Part shown: positions 23,596 to 31,976 of the stretch, piece by piece | Layout: every line of letters begins with the position of its first letter | Numbering within the stretch: position 1 is the stretch's first letter | Assembly (NCBI GenBank): GCA_934589705.1 | Contig: CAKTOH010000002.1 | Location: 1 to 64,000, forward strand | DNA: 64,000 nt | Direction of reading: 5' to 3' | Origin: an uncultured Oscillospiraceae bacterium | GTDB lineage: Bacteria > Bacillota > Clostridia > Oscillospirales > Oscillospiraceae | Made by a program: the position numbers and the translations under genes | Notes under the pieces: generated by a model | What the model was told of the DNA's origin: nothing | The model's database searches: none | What the model saw: only the letters and a program-made list of their open reading frames with translations

Positions 23596-24584
23596 AGACC
23601 CTGGCCTCCTTTCCGCAGGAATCTTTTCAGCTTTCCGGCAGCGTACCAGAAACGGGCCATCTCCTTGGGGTAGGCCGCTTCCCAGATGGTAAGACGCTGC
23701 CGCTTGGTCAACTTGATCTTCTCCCGGCGCAGGTACCGCCATGTCCGGAAGGCAATTTTTCCGGACAGCTCCGGTCGGTTCAGATCCCGGCGAACGCCGG
23801 TACAGGCATTTTCCACCGCCGTCACATAGCGGCTCAGAAACCGCTCCGCCAGCTTTCTGTAGCCCTGGCTTCGGTAGAAGGATTGGATGCTCTCCAGTGC
23901 CCAGAGGTAATCCAGCCGTTTCAGGGTGAAGGCTCCTTTTGTGGTGCTGTCTGGGTTCGTCCGGTAAAAATACAGGTCTTCCGGCAAAACCGCGATGGTT
24001 TTCGCCGGGAGAAGCCAATGGCACACGGCCTCGTTGTCCTCGTAAACCCGCCCTGGGCAGAAGGGATAGGCTTTCACGAGTTCCGTCCGGATGAGCTTGG
24101 CGCAGGCCACCCAACCAGGGTAAGCATCCGCTTCATAGAGCCTCAGAAGATTCTCTTCGTCCATGGGAACCACTTGGTAGGTTTCTTCTCTGGGGCGGTC
24201 AAAGTCGGGCGGAAACGCCGGGCTTTCCAGCATCCCGCACGCACTGATGCCCGCGCCGCTTTCTTCCGCCGCTTGCAGAAGGAGCTTCAGCATATCCGGA
24301 TGAATCCGGTCGTCGCTGTCCACAAAGCACAGCCACTCCCCTGCCGCCTTTTCCAGAGCCAGATTCCGGGCGGCGGCCTGACCGGCGTTTTCCTGGTGAA
24401 GGCTTATCACCCGGCGATCCTGGGCGACGTAATCGTCGCAGAGCTTGCCGCAGTTATCCGGGCTGCCGTCGTCCACCAGAATCAGCTGAAAGTCGGAAAC
24501 CGACTGAGACAAAATGCTGCCTACGCAGTCGGAAAGGTAGTTTTCCGCCCGGTAAACCGGGACAATCACCGTAATTTTCGGCAT
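23592..24584 (-). CDS. Family 2 glycosyltransferase
   Basis: 330 residues from the ATG at 24584; a GTG 12 bases earlier is too close to the AAAGGAG site. Motifs are ITVIVPVYRA, LILVDDGSPDNCG (about 35) and FVDSDDRI (about 86), followed by a helical Arg/Lys-rich C-terminus. It is the first gene after the family-1 repeat inserted in the operon. Confidence 0.9.
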   Translation of the reverse strand: MPKITVIVPVYRAENYLSDCVGSILSQSVSDFQLILVDDGSPDNCGKLCDDYVAQDRRVISLHQENAGQAAARNLALEKAAGEWLCFVDSDDRIHPDMLKLLLQAAEESGAGISACGMLESPAFPPDFDRPREETYQVVPMDEENLLRLYEADAYPGWVACAKLIRTELVKAYPFCPGRVYEDNEAVCHWLLPAKTIAVLPEDLYFYRTNPDSTTKGAFTLKRLDYLWALESIQSFYRSQGYRKLAERFLSRYVTAVENACTGVRRDLNRPELSGKIAFRTWRYLRREKIKLTKRQRLTIWEAAYPKEMARFWYAAGKLKRFLRKGGQGL

Positions 24585-24607
24585 ATTCTGTCTCACTCCT
24601 TTTTTAT

Positions 24608-24780
24608 CTGATACTATTTCCTGATTAAAATCTTAATTTTAATCAGGAAGGCATCGCCTGAAGGCGCTGCCTGTTTTGTGATTTATAAGGAAAGAAATCA
24701 CAAAACAAGTCTCATATGAACTCCATGCCCTTCAGGCAATTAAAATCTTTTTTTAAGATTTTAATTGGAGTTCAGTATGA
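24608..24780 (+). repeat. Family-1 multi-hairpin repeat, copy 3
   Basis: 173 bp, differing from copy 1 by essentially one base (CTGTTTTG for CAGTTTTG). It lies inside the glycosyltransferase operon. Its right end encodes the last six codons and the stop of the gene at 24761-25744 (read on the minus strand as ATACTGAACTCCAATTAA). Confidence 0.92.
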
Positions 24781-25744
24781 ATCGATCCCGGCAGAATCGG
24801 AGCAGCCACATGCGAACCGGGAAAAAACGCTTCAGCATGTCGTAGTCAATCCAGAAGGACAGCACCTGCTCCTTCCGGCTTTCCCGGATGAGACAGCGGA
24901 TATGCTTTTTCATTTTCCGCAGCACGGGCTTTAATTCGCTTGCATTTGGAGCCGCCAGTGCGGCATCGTAATAGCCCACCGCGTTTTCCAGATACTGACG
25001 CATCCGGTACTGAACCAAGTCCCGGTCGCCCATTTCCCGGAAGAAAGCAAGCTGCTGGTCGAAGGCCTCCCAGGCATCCAGCCGCTTGGGAATCCAGGGC
25101 TTCTTGGAAATGCCCGCGGAATTGACAAAATAGGCGTAGAGGGGTGCGGGGATCACCGCAAGATTGCCGCAGGCGAAGAGCAGCCGGTAGGTGAGAAATT
25201 CGTCCTCGATGTATTTTCCCTCCGGGTAACGCTTGCCGTCAAACAGAGCACGGCTGTAGAGCTTGCCCCAGCAGACCGTGGCGTTGACGTGGTGCTCCAT
25301 GAAAAAGGCCTTGGGCGTCCAGGACACGGGTTGCAAATCCTCGGCTCTGATTTCCGGGTCAGCACCGGAGGTCTCCTGATAGCCGCAGATGCACATATCC
25401 GTGTGCATGGCCTGAGCCGCGCTCAGCATCCGCTCCAAAGTCTCCGGGTGAATCCAGTCGTCGTTGTCGTGGAAGAAAATCCACTGGCTGTCCGAGTGGT
25501 CGTAAACCCAGTTAAGGCCTGTATTCCTCGCCGCGCAGACTCCGGCGTTCCGCTTGTGGATGACACGCACCCGGGGGTCTTTCACGGCGTAGCCATCGCA
25601 GATTTCCCCGCAGTTGTCCGGGCTGCCGTCGTCCACCAGGATGAGCTCTATGTCCCGGAAGGTCTGGCCCAGGATGCCCTCAATGCACCGGGGCAGGTAC
25701 TCCGGCATTTTGTAAACCGCCACAATCACGCTGATCTGAGCCAT
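24761..25744 (-). CDS. Family 2 glycosyltransferase whose 3' end lies in a repeat
   Basis: 327 residues: ISVIVAVYKM, LILVDDGSPDNCG (about 34) and an altered acidic motif HDNDDW (about 92) in place of DSDD. It is a paralogue of the gene at 21857. The last residues (Phe-Ile-Leu-Asn-Ser-Asn) and the TAA are encoded by the family-1 repeat, so the element either replaced the native end or landed right at it; overall length is still normal. Good ribosome binding site CAGGAGG. Confidence 0.88.
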   Translation of the reverse strand: MAQISVIVAVYKMPEYLPRCIEGILGQTFRDIELILVDDGSPDNCGEICDGYAVKDPRVRVIHKRNAGVCAARNTGLNWVYDHSDSQWIFFHDNDDWIHPETLERMLSAAQAMHTDMCICGYQETSGADPEIRAEDLQPVSWTPKAFFMEHHVNATVCWGKLYSRALFDGKRYPEGKYIEDEFLTYRLLFACGNLAVIPAPLYAYFVNSAGISKKPWIPKRLDAWEAFDQQLAFFREMGDRDLVQYRMRQYLENAVGYYDAALAAPNASELKPVLRKMKKHIRCLIRESRKEQVLSFWIDYDMLKRFFPVRMWLLRFCRDRFILNSN

Positions 25745-25758
25745 GACTTTGCCTCCTG

Positions 25759-26901
25759 TCAGGGTTCCCGCACGAGAGACAGGAACATCTCTTCCACTTC
25801 TTTTACCATGCGCTTGCCGTCAAAAAACGCGCTGCGCTTCTCCGCCCCGGCCTTCACCTGGGCGTAGAAGGCTTCATCGGTGAGCATTTTTTCCATGCCC
25901 GCTTCCAGTCCCGCCACGCTGTTTTCCGCAATCAGGCCGCAGCATTCCTCCCCGAAGGTTTCCTGAACGGAGGGAACCGTAGCCACAATGGGCTTTCCAA
26001 GGCTCAGAGCCTCCATGGCGATCACCGGCAAGCCCTCCGTAAAGGAGGAATTTACCAAAAACTGACTTCTGCGCATGTAGGGATAGGGATTGGCCTGATA
26101 GCCCGCGAAAATCACGGTGTCCGTAAGGCCTAGGGCAGAGGCCATCCGCCGGAGGAAGGAACCGTCCGGCCCATCCCCCACCAGCACCAGCCGGTGCCGG
26201 ATACCCCGATCCAGAAGGTGTCTGTGGGCAGCCAGCAGCCGCTCAAAGCCCTTCTCCTCGGAAAGCCGGCCTACGGCGCAGACCAGGGGCAGATCGTCAG
26301 GCAAGTCTACAGGCTCTAAGGAAAGGCGGCGCACATTGTCGCTGTTCAGGGGATTATAGTGAAGCTCGGTCTTCTCCCCCAGGCCGCTGAGAGCCACGAA
26401 GGATTGAAAAGCCGCCTGGGACACGCAGACGATCCGATCAAAGCGGCTGAGCAGTTCCTTCTGCTGCGTGGCTTCTTCCCGGTAGACCGGGTTGGTGCCC
26501 GGGTCGCCGTGAATGTACTTCACGGTTTTGGCTCCGGGGACAAAGGGGGTTTGCTCATGCACCCAGGCAGAATAGGACACCGCGATATCCGGCTTTTCCG
26601 GCAGACACACATCCAGAAGCCCCCGGCCTCCATTGCGGTAGGCCTTGGCCACCAGATGCTTTCTCCAAGGGTTTCCCAGCTTTTTCAGGAAGCTGCCCCC
26701 GGTTCTCCGGCAGTCATAGTCGTGAATAATGGGAATTCCCGTATCCCAGAATTTCTTCTCCCAGCTGCCCCCGGGATCCTGGACAAAAACGGAAACCTGA
26801 AATTTTTCCTTGTCCAGAAGGTTAATGAGATCAAAGAGGGCTTGCTCCGCACCGCCGCAGACCAGCTTATAGTCTACGAAGGCGATTTTCATTTTTCTCA
26901 T
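25759..26901 (-). CDS. Family 4 glycosyltransferase
   Basis: 380 residues from the ATG at 26901, which overlaps the Wzt stop (ATGA). GT-B fold: the N-terminal acceptor domain starts KIAFVDYKLVCGGAEQAL. The C-terminal donor domain has VGRLSEEKGFERLL (about 209) and the E-x7-E motif EGLPVIAME (about 291). Being coupled to wzt, it belongs to the ABC-exported polymer. Confidence 0.9.
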   Translation of the reverse strand: MRKMKIAFVDYKLVCGGAEQALFDLINLLDKEKFQVSVFVQDPGGSWEKKFWDTGIPIIHDYDCRRTGGSFLKKLGNPWRKHLVAKAYRNGGRGLLDVCLPEKPDIAVSYSAWVHEQTPFVPGAKTVKYIHGDPGTNPVYREEATQQKELLSRFDRIVCVSQAAFQSFVALSGLGEKTELHYNPLNSDNVRRLSLEPVDLPDDLPLVCAVGRLSEEKGFERLLAAHRHLLDRGIRHRLVLVGDGPDGSFLRRMASALGLTDTVIFAGYQANPYPYMRRSQFLVNSSFTEGLPVIAMEALSLGKPIVATVPSVQETFGEECCGLIAENSVAGLEAGMEKMLTDEAFYAQVKAGAEKRSAFFDGKRMVKEVEEMFLSLVREP

Positions 26902-28211
26902 AGGGGCTTCCCTTCCCGGGTACACCGTACAAGCTCTGCGTCCGGAAACCGGATATGGCCCCAGTTGGACTGATTCCAGACGATGTCCTCGGCCTGCTGC
27001 ACCTCAAAGTTGAAGGCAGGAAGCAACAGTTCCTGATCGAAGCTGTTGCCGCAGTCGTCCTTTTCAAAAAGCACCATATCCAGCCGGTATCTGCCGTTTG
27101 TCAGACAGATGGGATCCAGCTCCACCAGGTAATCCACTTCGGTTTCCGCAGGAATCGCACCCAAAGGCACATCCGGCATAGTGCCAACCGGGGTCTCATC
27201 CCGGCTGCGCAGCTCCAGGCGCAGATGCAGGTCGGAAAAGGCAGTTTTCGCGCGAATACGCAGCTGCATCCGGATTTTCTCTCCGGATGTGTACATGGCG
27301 CTTTCCTTGTCCGGCAGCTTCAGCCAGGTGATCTGGACATTACCCGGGGTGTAGGGAGACCGGGTGTCCGTCTGGGACAGGTCAAATTCCGTCCGGTTGT
27401 CCGACCACTGCTCGTGGGCGTTGCTCAGGTAAATTTCGATGGCCTCTTCTACCCCGCCGTTGAAGATGATCCGTCCCTTGTCCATGACGATGCACCGGTC
27501 GCAAAGGCGGCGGATGGTGCTCATATTGTGGGAGACGTAGAGCACGGTTCTGCCGTCCTTTTTCGCCACGTCCCGCATTTTGTCCAGGCACTTGCGCTGG
27601 AAGGCCACGTCGCCTACCGCCAGCACCTCGTCCATAATCATAATCTCGCTGTCCAGATGAGCCGCCACGGAGAAGGCCAGCTTGACAAACATGCCGCTGG
27701 AATACCGCTTGACCGGGGTGTCGATAAAGTCCCGAACCTCGGAAAAGTCGATGATGGCCTCCATTTTTTCATCGATCTCCGCCTTGCTCATGCCCAGGAT
27801 GGCCCCGTTCATGTAGATATTCTCCCGGCCGGTCATCTCGCCGTTGAAGCCGGTACCCACCTCCAGCATGGAGGCGATCCGGCCGTACAGGTCGATTTCG
27901 CCTTCCGTGGGAGCGGTGACCCGGCACAAAAGCTTCAGCATGGTGCTCTTGCCCGCGCCGTTGCCGCCGATGATGCCCAGAGCCTCGCCCTTGTAAACCG
28001 TCAGGTCGATGCCGTTCAGGGCCATGAATTCCTTGCCAACCAAGCGCTGATCGGTGCCGATCATCACGTTGGGATCTTCCTTGCCCCGGACACGGGCCCA
28101 CCAGCTTTGCAGGTCTGCTGTCAGCGTGCCGCCGCCGATCTGGCCCAGCTTATAGCGCTTCTTGATACCGGTCAGGCGCAGGGCAACTTCCCGATTCTGT
28201 GCTTGTTCCAC
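26898..28211 (-). CDS. wzt: Polysaccharide ABC transporter ATPase, Wzt type, with C-terminal glycan-binding extension
   Basis: 437 residues. The ATPase domain (about 8-250) has Walker A GGNGAGKST (about 84), a signature in KRYSSGMFVKLAFS and Walker B IMIMDEVLAVGD, followed by the H-loop YVSHNMST. About 170 further residues form a beta-rich domain of the Wzt-C type, which in E. coli O9a binds the finished polymer end and sets export specificity. It pairs with the permease at 28224. It exports a lipid-linked glycan made in the cytoplasm. Confidence 0.93.
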   Translation of the reverse strand: MEQAQNREVALRLTGIKKRYKLGQIGGGTLTADLQSWWARVRGKEDPNVMIGTDQRLVGKEFMALNGIDLTVYKGEALGIIGGNGAGKSTMLKLLCRVTAPTEGEIDLYGRIASMLEVGTGFNGEMTGRENIYMNGAILGMSKAEIDEKMEAIIDFSEVRDFIDTPVKRYSSGMFVKLAFSVAAHLDSEIMIMDEVLAVGDVAFQRKCLDKMRDVAKKDGRTVLYVSHNMSTIRRLCDRCIVMDKGRIIFNGGVEEAIEIYLSNAHEQWSDNRTEFDLSQTDTRSPYTPGNVQITWLKLPDKESAMYTSGEKIRMQLRIRAKTAFSDLHLRLELRSRDETPVGTMPDVPLGAIPAETEVDYLVELDPICLTNGRYRLDMVLFEKDDCGNSFDQELLLPAFNFEVQQAEDIVWNQSNWGHIRFPDAELVRCTREGKPL

Positions 28212-28223
28212 TTCCTTGCCTCC

Positions 28224-29072
28224 TTACACCGTATCCATGAAGGTGCGCTCCACCTTATTGAAAATCATAATGCCCACAACCGCCACCAGCACCGTCAGCA
28301 GCCAGGAAAGGCCGTAGTAGCCCCAATTAAGGGTACCCTGACCCAGGATGGCATAGCGCATAAGCTCCGCGGAGCTGGTCACCGGGTTCAGGCACAGAGC
28401 GGTGCGCTTCCATCCCTCCGCCACAGTAGACAGCGGGTACACCACCGGCGTCAGGTACATCCACAGCTGAACGCCAAAGCCCACGAGAACCGTTAAATCC
28501 CGGTACTTGGTAGTCAGACTGGAAATGATGATGCCGCAGCCCATGCCGAGAATGCCCATGTGCAGCAGCTCAATGGGGATCACCAGCCAGGCTGCCCAGT
28601 GGGGGGCAACTTCCCCCTGAACCAAGTAGTAGAGCAAAAAGCCCATGACCAGAAGCATCTGGATACCGAAGCGGATCACCGTGGAGATCACGTTGGATAT
28701 GGGGGTGACGAGCCTTGGGAAATAGACCTTGCCGAAAACCCCCGCATTGGCGGTGAAAGTGTTGGCGTTGGTATTCAGGCAGTTGGAAAAATAAGCCCAG
28801 ATGGCGTTGCTGCAAAGGTAGAATAGATAGGTAGGTACGCCGTCGGTGTCGATACCCGCGATCTCGCCGAAGACGAAGGCCTGGACGATACTGCTCATCA
28901 GCGGGGTCAGGAACAGCCAGGCCGGGCCCAGAACCGTCTGCTTATAGGATACGATGAAATTTCGCTTGGTAAACAGCAGAATCAGATCCCGATACTGCCA
29001 GACCTCCTTCAGATTCAGCTCCAGCCACTTGTGCTTGGCGGTAATGTGGGTATGATAGGATGTTTCAGCCAT
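28224..29072 (-). CDS. wzm: Polysaccharide ABC transporter permease, Wzm/TagG type
   Basis: 282 residues with six predicted membrane helices and the ABC-2 layout: an N-terminal amphipathic segment (LKEVWQYRDLILLFTKRNF), then helices from about residue 45, and LNPVTSSAELMRYAILG in the last periplasmic loop. It forms the channel for the Wzt ATPase downstream, 12 bases away. Such pairs export teichoic acids or O-antigen-like glycans. Confidence 0.92.
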   Translation of the reverse strand: MAETSYHTHITAKHKWLELNLKEVWQYRDLILLFTKRNFIVSYKQTVLGPAWLFLTPLMSSIVQAFVFGEIAGIDTDGVPTYLFYLCSNAIWAYFSNCLNTNANTFTANAGVFGKVYFPRLVTPISNVISTVIRFGIQMLLVMGFLLYYLVQGEVAPHWAAWLVIPIELLHMGILGMGCGIIISSLTTKYRDLTVLVGFGVQLWMYLTPVVYPLSTVAEGWKRTALCLNPVTSSAELMRYAILGQGTLNWGYYGLSWLLTVLVAVVGIMIFNKVERTFMDTV

Positions 29073-29075
29073 AGC

Positions 29076-29966
29076 TTACCTCTTCTTTTTCAAAATCTGT
29101 ACCAGCCCATGAAGCCACCGGCAAGGAGGCACCAGGATTTGTGGCATTCCGATATAGCTTGCAATCTGTTCGTCCGTGCAGCGATCCATGGCATCGGTAG
29201 CGTAGCCGTACCACAGGGTCAGCTTGTTCCAGAGGGAATAATGAAGGAATTCCGCCTTCTGCCGGAAAAACAGTCCCGTTCCCTGGGGATTTTCTAAAAA
29301 TACCCGGTAGCCTGCCTGGGTCAGGCCGTCGTCCTTGTACTCCCAGATTCGGATGATATCGTTGTAAAAGCGCATTTTGTAGCCGTCGTGGGCCATTAAA
29401 TCCCAGGTAACAGCCTCGGTAAGGAATTTTTCCCCGGGAAACTCCGGGTACAGGTATTTCCGGTGAATTTCCGTGTAGAATACGAAGGCCCGCTCCCCGT
29501 CCACCCGGTCATAGCGATCCAGGGCGGTGCCGTCCAGGTAATCCCCTGGAAAGAGGCGGTTTGTAGTTACGCCCAGGGCAGTGCCCATATTTCCCGCATA
29601 GCCGCAGAAGTGGCCGTCTGCGGGAAGCTCTCCGTCCCAGCGGATGACCTTCTCGATGGCGTCATCCGTCAGGTAGTCATCGGAGTCCACGGTAAAGAAC
29701 AGGCGGCCTTCCGCTTCTTTCAGCCCTCGGTTGATGGCCCGGCACTTGCCGCCGTTTTCCTGGTAGACATAGCGGATGGGAAAGGGGTTTTCCTCTCCCT
29801 GCCAGGAGGCAACCAGAGCCTTCGTGTCGTCGGCAGAGCCATCATCCACGATGAGCCATTCGAAGTCCATACAGGTCTGACGCTGTAAGGAGTGGTATAA
29901 ATCGCCCAGAATGTACGCCCGGTTATAGGTGGGCGTAAATACGGTCACGGGATAGGAAAATTCCAT
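29076..29966 (-). CDS. Family 2 glycosyltransferase, divergent
   Basis: 296 residues: VTVFTPTYNRAYIL, WLIVDDGSADDTK (about 37) and FTVDSDDYL (about 93). After the catalytic domain it differs from the other family 2 enzymes here, with an FYTEIHRKYLYPEFPGEKF block (about 165) seen in several capsule glycosyltransferases. Located 3 bases upstream of wzm. Confidence 0.88.
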   Translation of the reverse strand: MEFSYPVTVFTPTYNRAYILGDLYHSLQRQTCMDFEWLIVDDGSADDTKALVASWQGEENPFPIRYVYQENGGKCRAINRGLKEAEGRLFFTVDSDDYLTDDAIEKVIRWDGELPADGHFCGYAGNMGTALGVTTNRLFPGDYLDGTALDRYDRVDGERAFVFYTEIHRKYLYPEFPGEKFLTEAVTWDLMAHDGYKMRFYNDIIRIWEYKDDGLTQAGYRVFLENPQGTGLFFRQKAEFLHYSLWNKLTLWYGYATDAMDRCTDEQIASYIGMPQILVPPCRWLHGLVQILKKKR

Positions 29967-29974
29967 AATTCACC

Positions 29975-30958
29975 TCAGGTCAGTACATGAATCTTGATTA
30001 AAAAGTTCAAAAAACGTGCGGTTCCTTCCAGATTCTTCCGGGCGGATTTCAGCAGCCAGCGCCGCTTGACACCCAGGTTATCTGGAATTTCCAGAGGGGC
30101 CGTCAGGGCAGCCGCTTTCCCGATTTTCTGACGGGCAACGGTCATTTCCTCGTGGGATAAGCTTTTCAGGCAGCCCTGCATGGAGAACAGGCAGGTAAGC
30201 AGTAAATCCCGCTTCGCTTCGTCCACCAGGCCGGGGAAACGGTTCTGTAAATAGGCCAGACGCTCCGTCTTGGCATCCAGTCCCTGAAGCCGCCGGAGAG
30301 AATAGGGCTTGTGCATGGCACTGCCAGGAGTCTGCCGGTAGGCGTACATGCAGGCATCGGAATGGGCAAGCTTCCGGGCGTTGCCGATGACCCGGTAGGT
30401 GAAAAACTCATCGTCAATGAGGTTCCCTTCCGGGAAGCGGATATCCCCGACGGTTTCCGCCCGGTAGAGCTTGTTAGGCGGGGTCTGGCAGAACATTTCG
30501 TCCCGGATGTGGAGCCGGAGGGCTTCCTCCACGGCGCAGACAAGGACGCTTGCCCCGGTTCCGTCGCCCATGGGAAGATCGTTCCCGTCCGTTTCACCGA
30601 CAACGCACTCGGCAATGTCTACGTCCTCCGTCATCAGGCTGTAAAGATAATTGTAAAAATTGGGGTGGAGGTAGTCGTCGCTGTCCACGAAGCCGATGAG
30701 GCTTCCTTTCGCTTCGTCCAGGGCGGTGTTCCGGGCGGCGCCGGCACCGGCGTTGGCCTTGTGAATGACCCGAATGCGGCTGTCCTGCTCTGCCCACCGG
30801 TCACAGATTTTACCGCTGTCGTCCGGCGAGCCATCGTCCACCAGGAGGATTTCCAGGTTTTCATAGGTCTGTCCGGTGATGGATTCCAGGCACCGATCCA
30901 GGTATTTTTCCACCCGGTAAACCGGGACAATCACCGTAATCAGGGGAAGCTTTTCCAT
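29975..30958 (-). CDS. Family 2 glycosyltransferase
   Basis: 327 residues: LITVIVPVYRV, LLVDDGSPDDSG (about 38), GFVDSDDYL (about 89), and a C-terminal helical half with DDEFFTYRVIG (about 190). It is of the same sequence group as 37744 and 23592. Ribosome binding site AAGGAG. Confidence 0.9.
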   Translation of the reverse strand: MEKLPLITVIVPVYRVEKYLDRCLESITGQTYENLEILLVDDGSPDDSGKICDRWAEQDSRIRVIHKANAGAGAARNTALDEAKGSLIGFVDSDDYLHPNFYNYLYSLMTEDVDIAECVVGETDGNDLPMGDGTGASVLVCAVEEALRLHIRDEMFCQTPPNKLYRAETVGDIRFPEGNLIDDEFFTYRVIGNARKLAHSDACMYAYRQTPGSAMHKPYSLRRLQGLDAKTERLAYLQNRFPGLVDEAKRDLLLTCLFSMQGCLKSLSHEEMTVARQKIGKAAALTAPLEIPDNLGVKRRWLLKSARKNLEGTARFLNFLIKIHVLT

Positions 30959-30968
30959 GATGTTCTCC

Positions 30969-31015
30969 TTAATGCTGCTCTCTCTGGAACATTAATGCTG
31001 CTGCTCCCGCTGGAA
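30969..31015 (-). repeat. Tandem duplication at a gene end
   Basis: On the minus strand TTCCAG.G.GAGCAGCATTAA occurs twice: once as the last codons and stop of the upstream gene (Phe-Gln-Arg-Glu-Gln-Gln-His-stop) and again just after it. The duplicated end leaves a non-coding remnant between the two glycosyltransferase genes. Confidence 0.7.
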
Positions 31016-31975
31016 AAGAGCCACATAGGTTCCGTAAGCAAGGCGGAAGCTCCAGGGAGCCCGGCAGATCATATGCGCAAGCACCCGGTTTCGGGTGGAC
31101 AGCAAACGGAAGCTCTCTTTTTCGGCCAGGAGCATCTGCCGCACCCGATGACGGAACTCGGTGTATTCCCCCCGCTTGGGGTGCACATCCAGCTGGGCAT
31201 AGTTGAAAAGAAGGTTGCGAAGAAGCGCCTGCTGGCACATATCCTTCATCTCCGGGGCGCACCGCTCCAGAAGCAGCCGCCGAACCCGGATGGGATCAAA
31301 AATATAGGCTTCCGAAATCCCCTTACAGGAGGCGGAATCTGTGCGCAGAAGGTAGTGATAGGGGCAGATTCCCTCGAAAACCGCCGATTTTGCCCGGTCA
31401 AAGAGGTAATAATTCATCAGAAGGTCTTCGTTATAGCGGATATCCCGGGGCATCCAGGCGGAAAGTCCCTGGAAAAGCTCCCGGCGGTACAGCTTGGTGC
31501 AAAGGCTCAGACTGACCTGCCGATTGTCAAGGAGCTCCCAGAGCCCCGCGGCGTGATCCTGGGTACGAAGCTTTCCGGATTGGTGGACATACTCAATGCG
31601 CCCGTCCGGAAAACGAATCTGGTGGCCGCAATGGGAAATGTCCGCGCCGGTGCTTTTCGCGTTTTCCAGGAGCCGGGCGTACATCGTCGGCTCCACCAGG
31701 TCGTCCCCGTCCATGAAGCTGATCCAGTCTCCCGTAGCTGCCGCTGCACCGGCAAGCCGGGCGGAGGTAACACCGCCGTTTTCCTGAAAAATTCCCCGAA
31801 TATTGGGGTGCTTTTCCATAAACTCCCGGATAACCCGGGGGGTTTCATCCTGAGAGCCGTCGTCCACCACGACAATTTCCAGCTCCGGGTAGGTCTGCTC
31901 CAACAGGCCATCCAGGCTTTTACCCAGGTAGGGGGCTAAATTGTAAGCAGGGACAACTACGGAAATCCGCTCCAT
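30992..31975 (-). CDS. Family 2 glycosyltransferase
   Basis: 327 residues from the ATG at 31975 (GGAAGGAGC upstream); the longer open frame is rejected. Motifs are ISVVVPAYNLA, EIVVVDDGSQDET (about 33) and FMDGDDLV (about 90). The catalytic core is about 110 residues and is followed by a helical domain. It starts one base after the upstream GT4 gene ends. The 3' end is duplicated in the following intergenic bases. Confidence 0.9.
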   Translation of the reverse strand: MERISVVVPAYNLAPYLGKSLDGLLEQTYPELEIVVVDDGSQDETPRVIREFMEKHPNIRGIFQENGGVTSARLAGAAAATGDWISFMDGDDLVEPTMYARLLENAKSTGADISHCGHQIRFPDGRIEYVHQSGKLRTQDHAAGLWELLDNRQVSLSLCTKLYRRELFQGLSAWMPRDIRYNEDLLMNYYLFDRAKSAVFEGICPYHYLLRTDSASCKGISEAYIFDPIRVRRLLLERCAPEMKDMCQQALLRNLLFNYAQLDVHPKRGEYTEFRHRVRQMLLAEKESFRLLSTRNRVLAHMICRAPWSFRLAYGTYVALFQREQQH

Positions 31976-31976
31976 G

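Noticed and set aside
22828-24114. Longer form of the GT32 protein with about 170 extra N-terminal residues
   Set aside because: The extension lies in another frame of the upstream glycosyltransferase gene and has shadow-like composition; the ATG with ATGA overlap starts exactly at the conserved domain.
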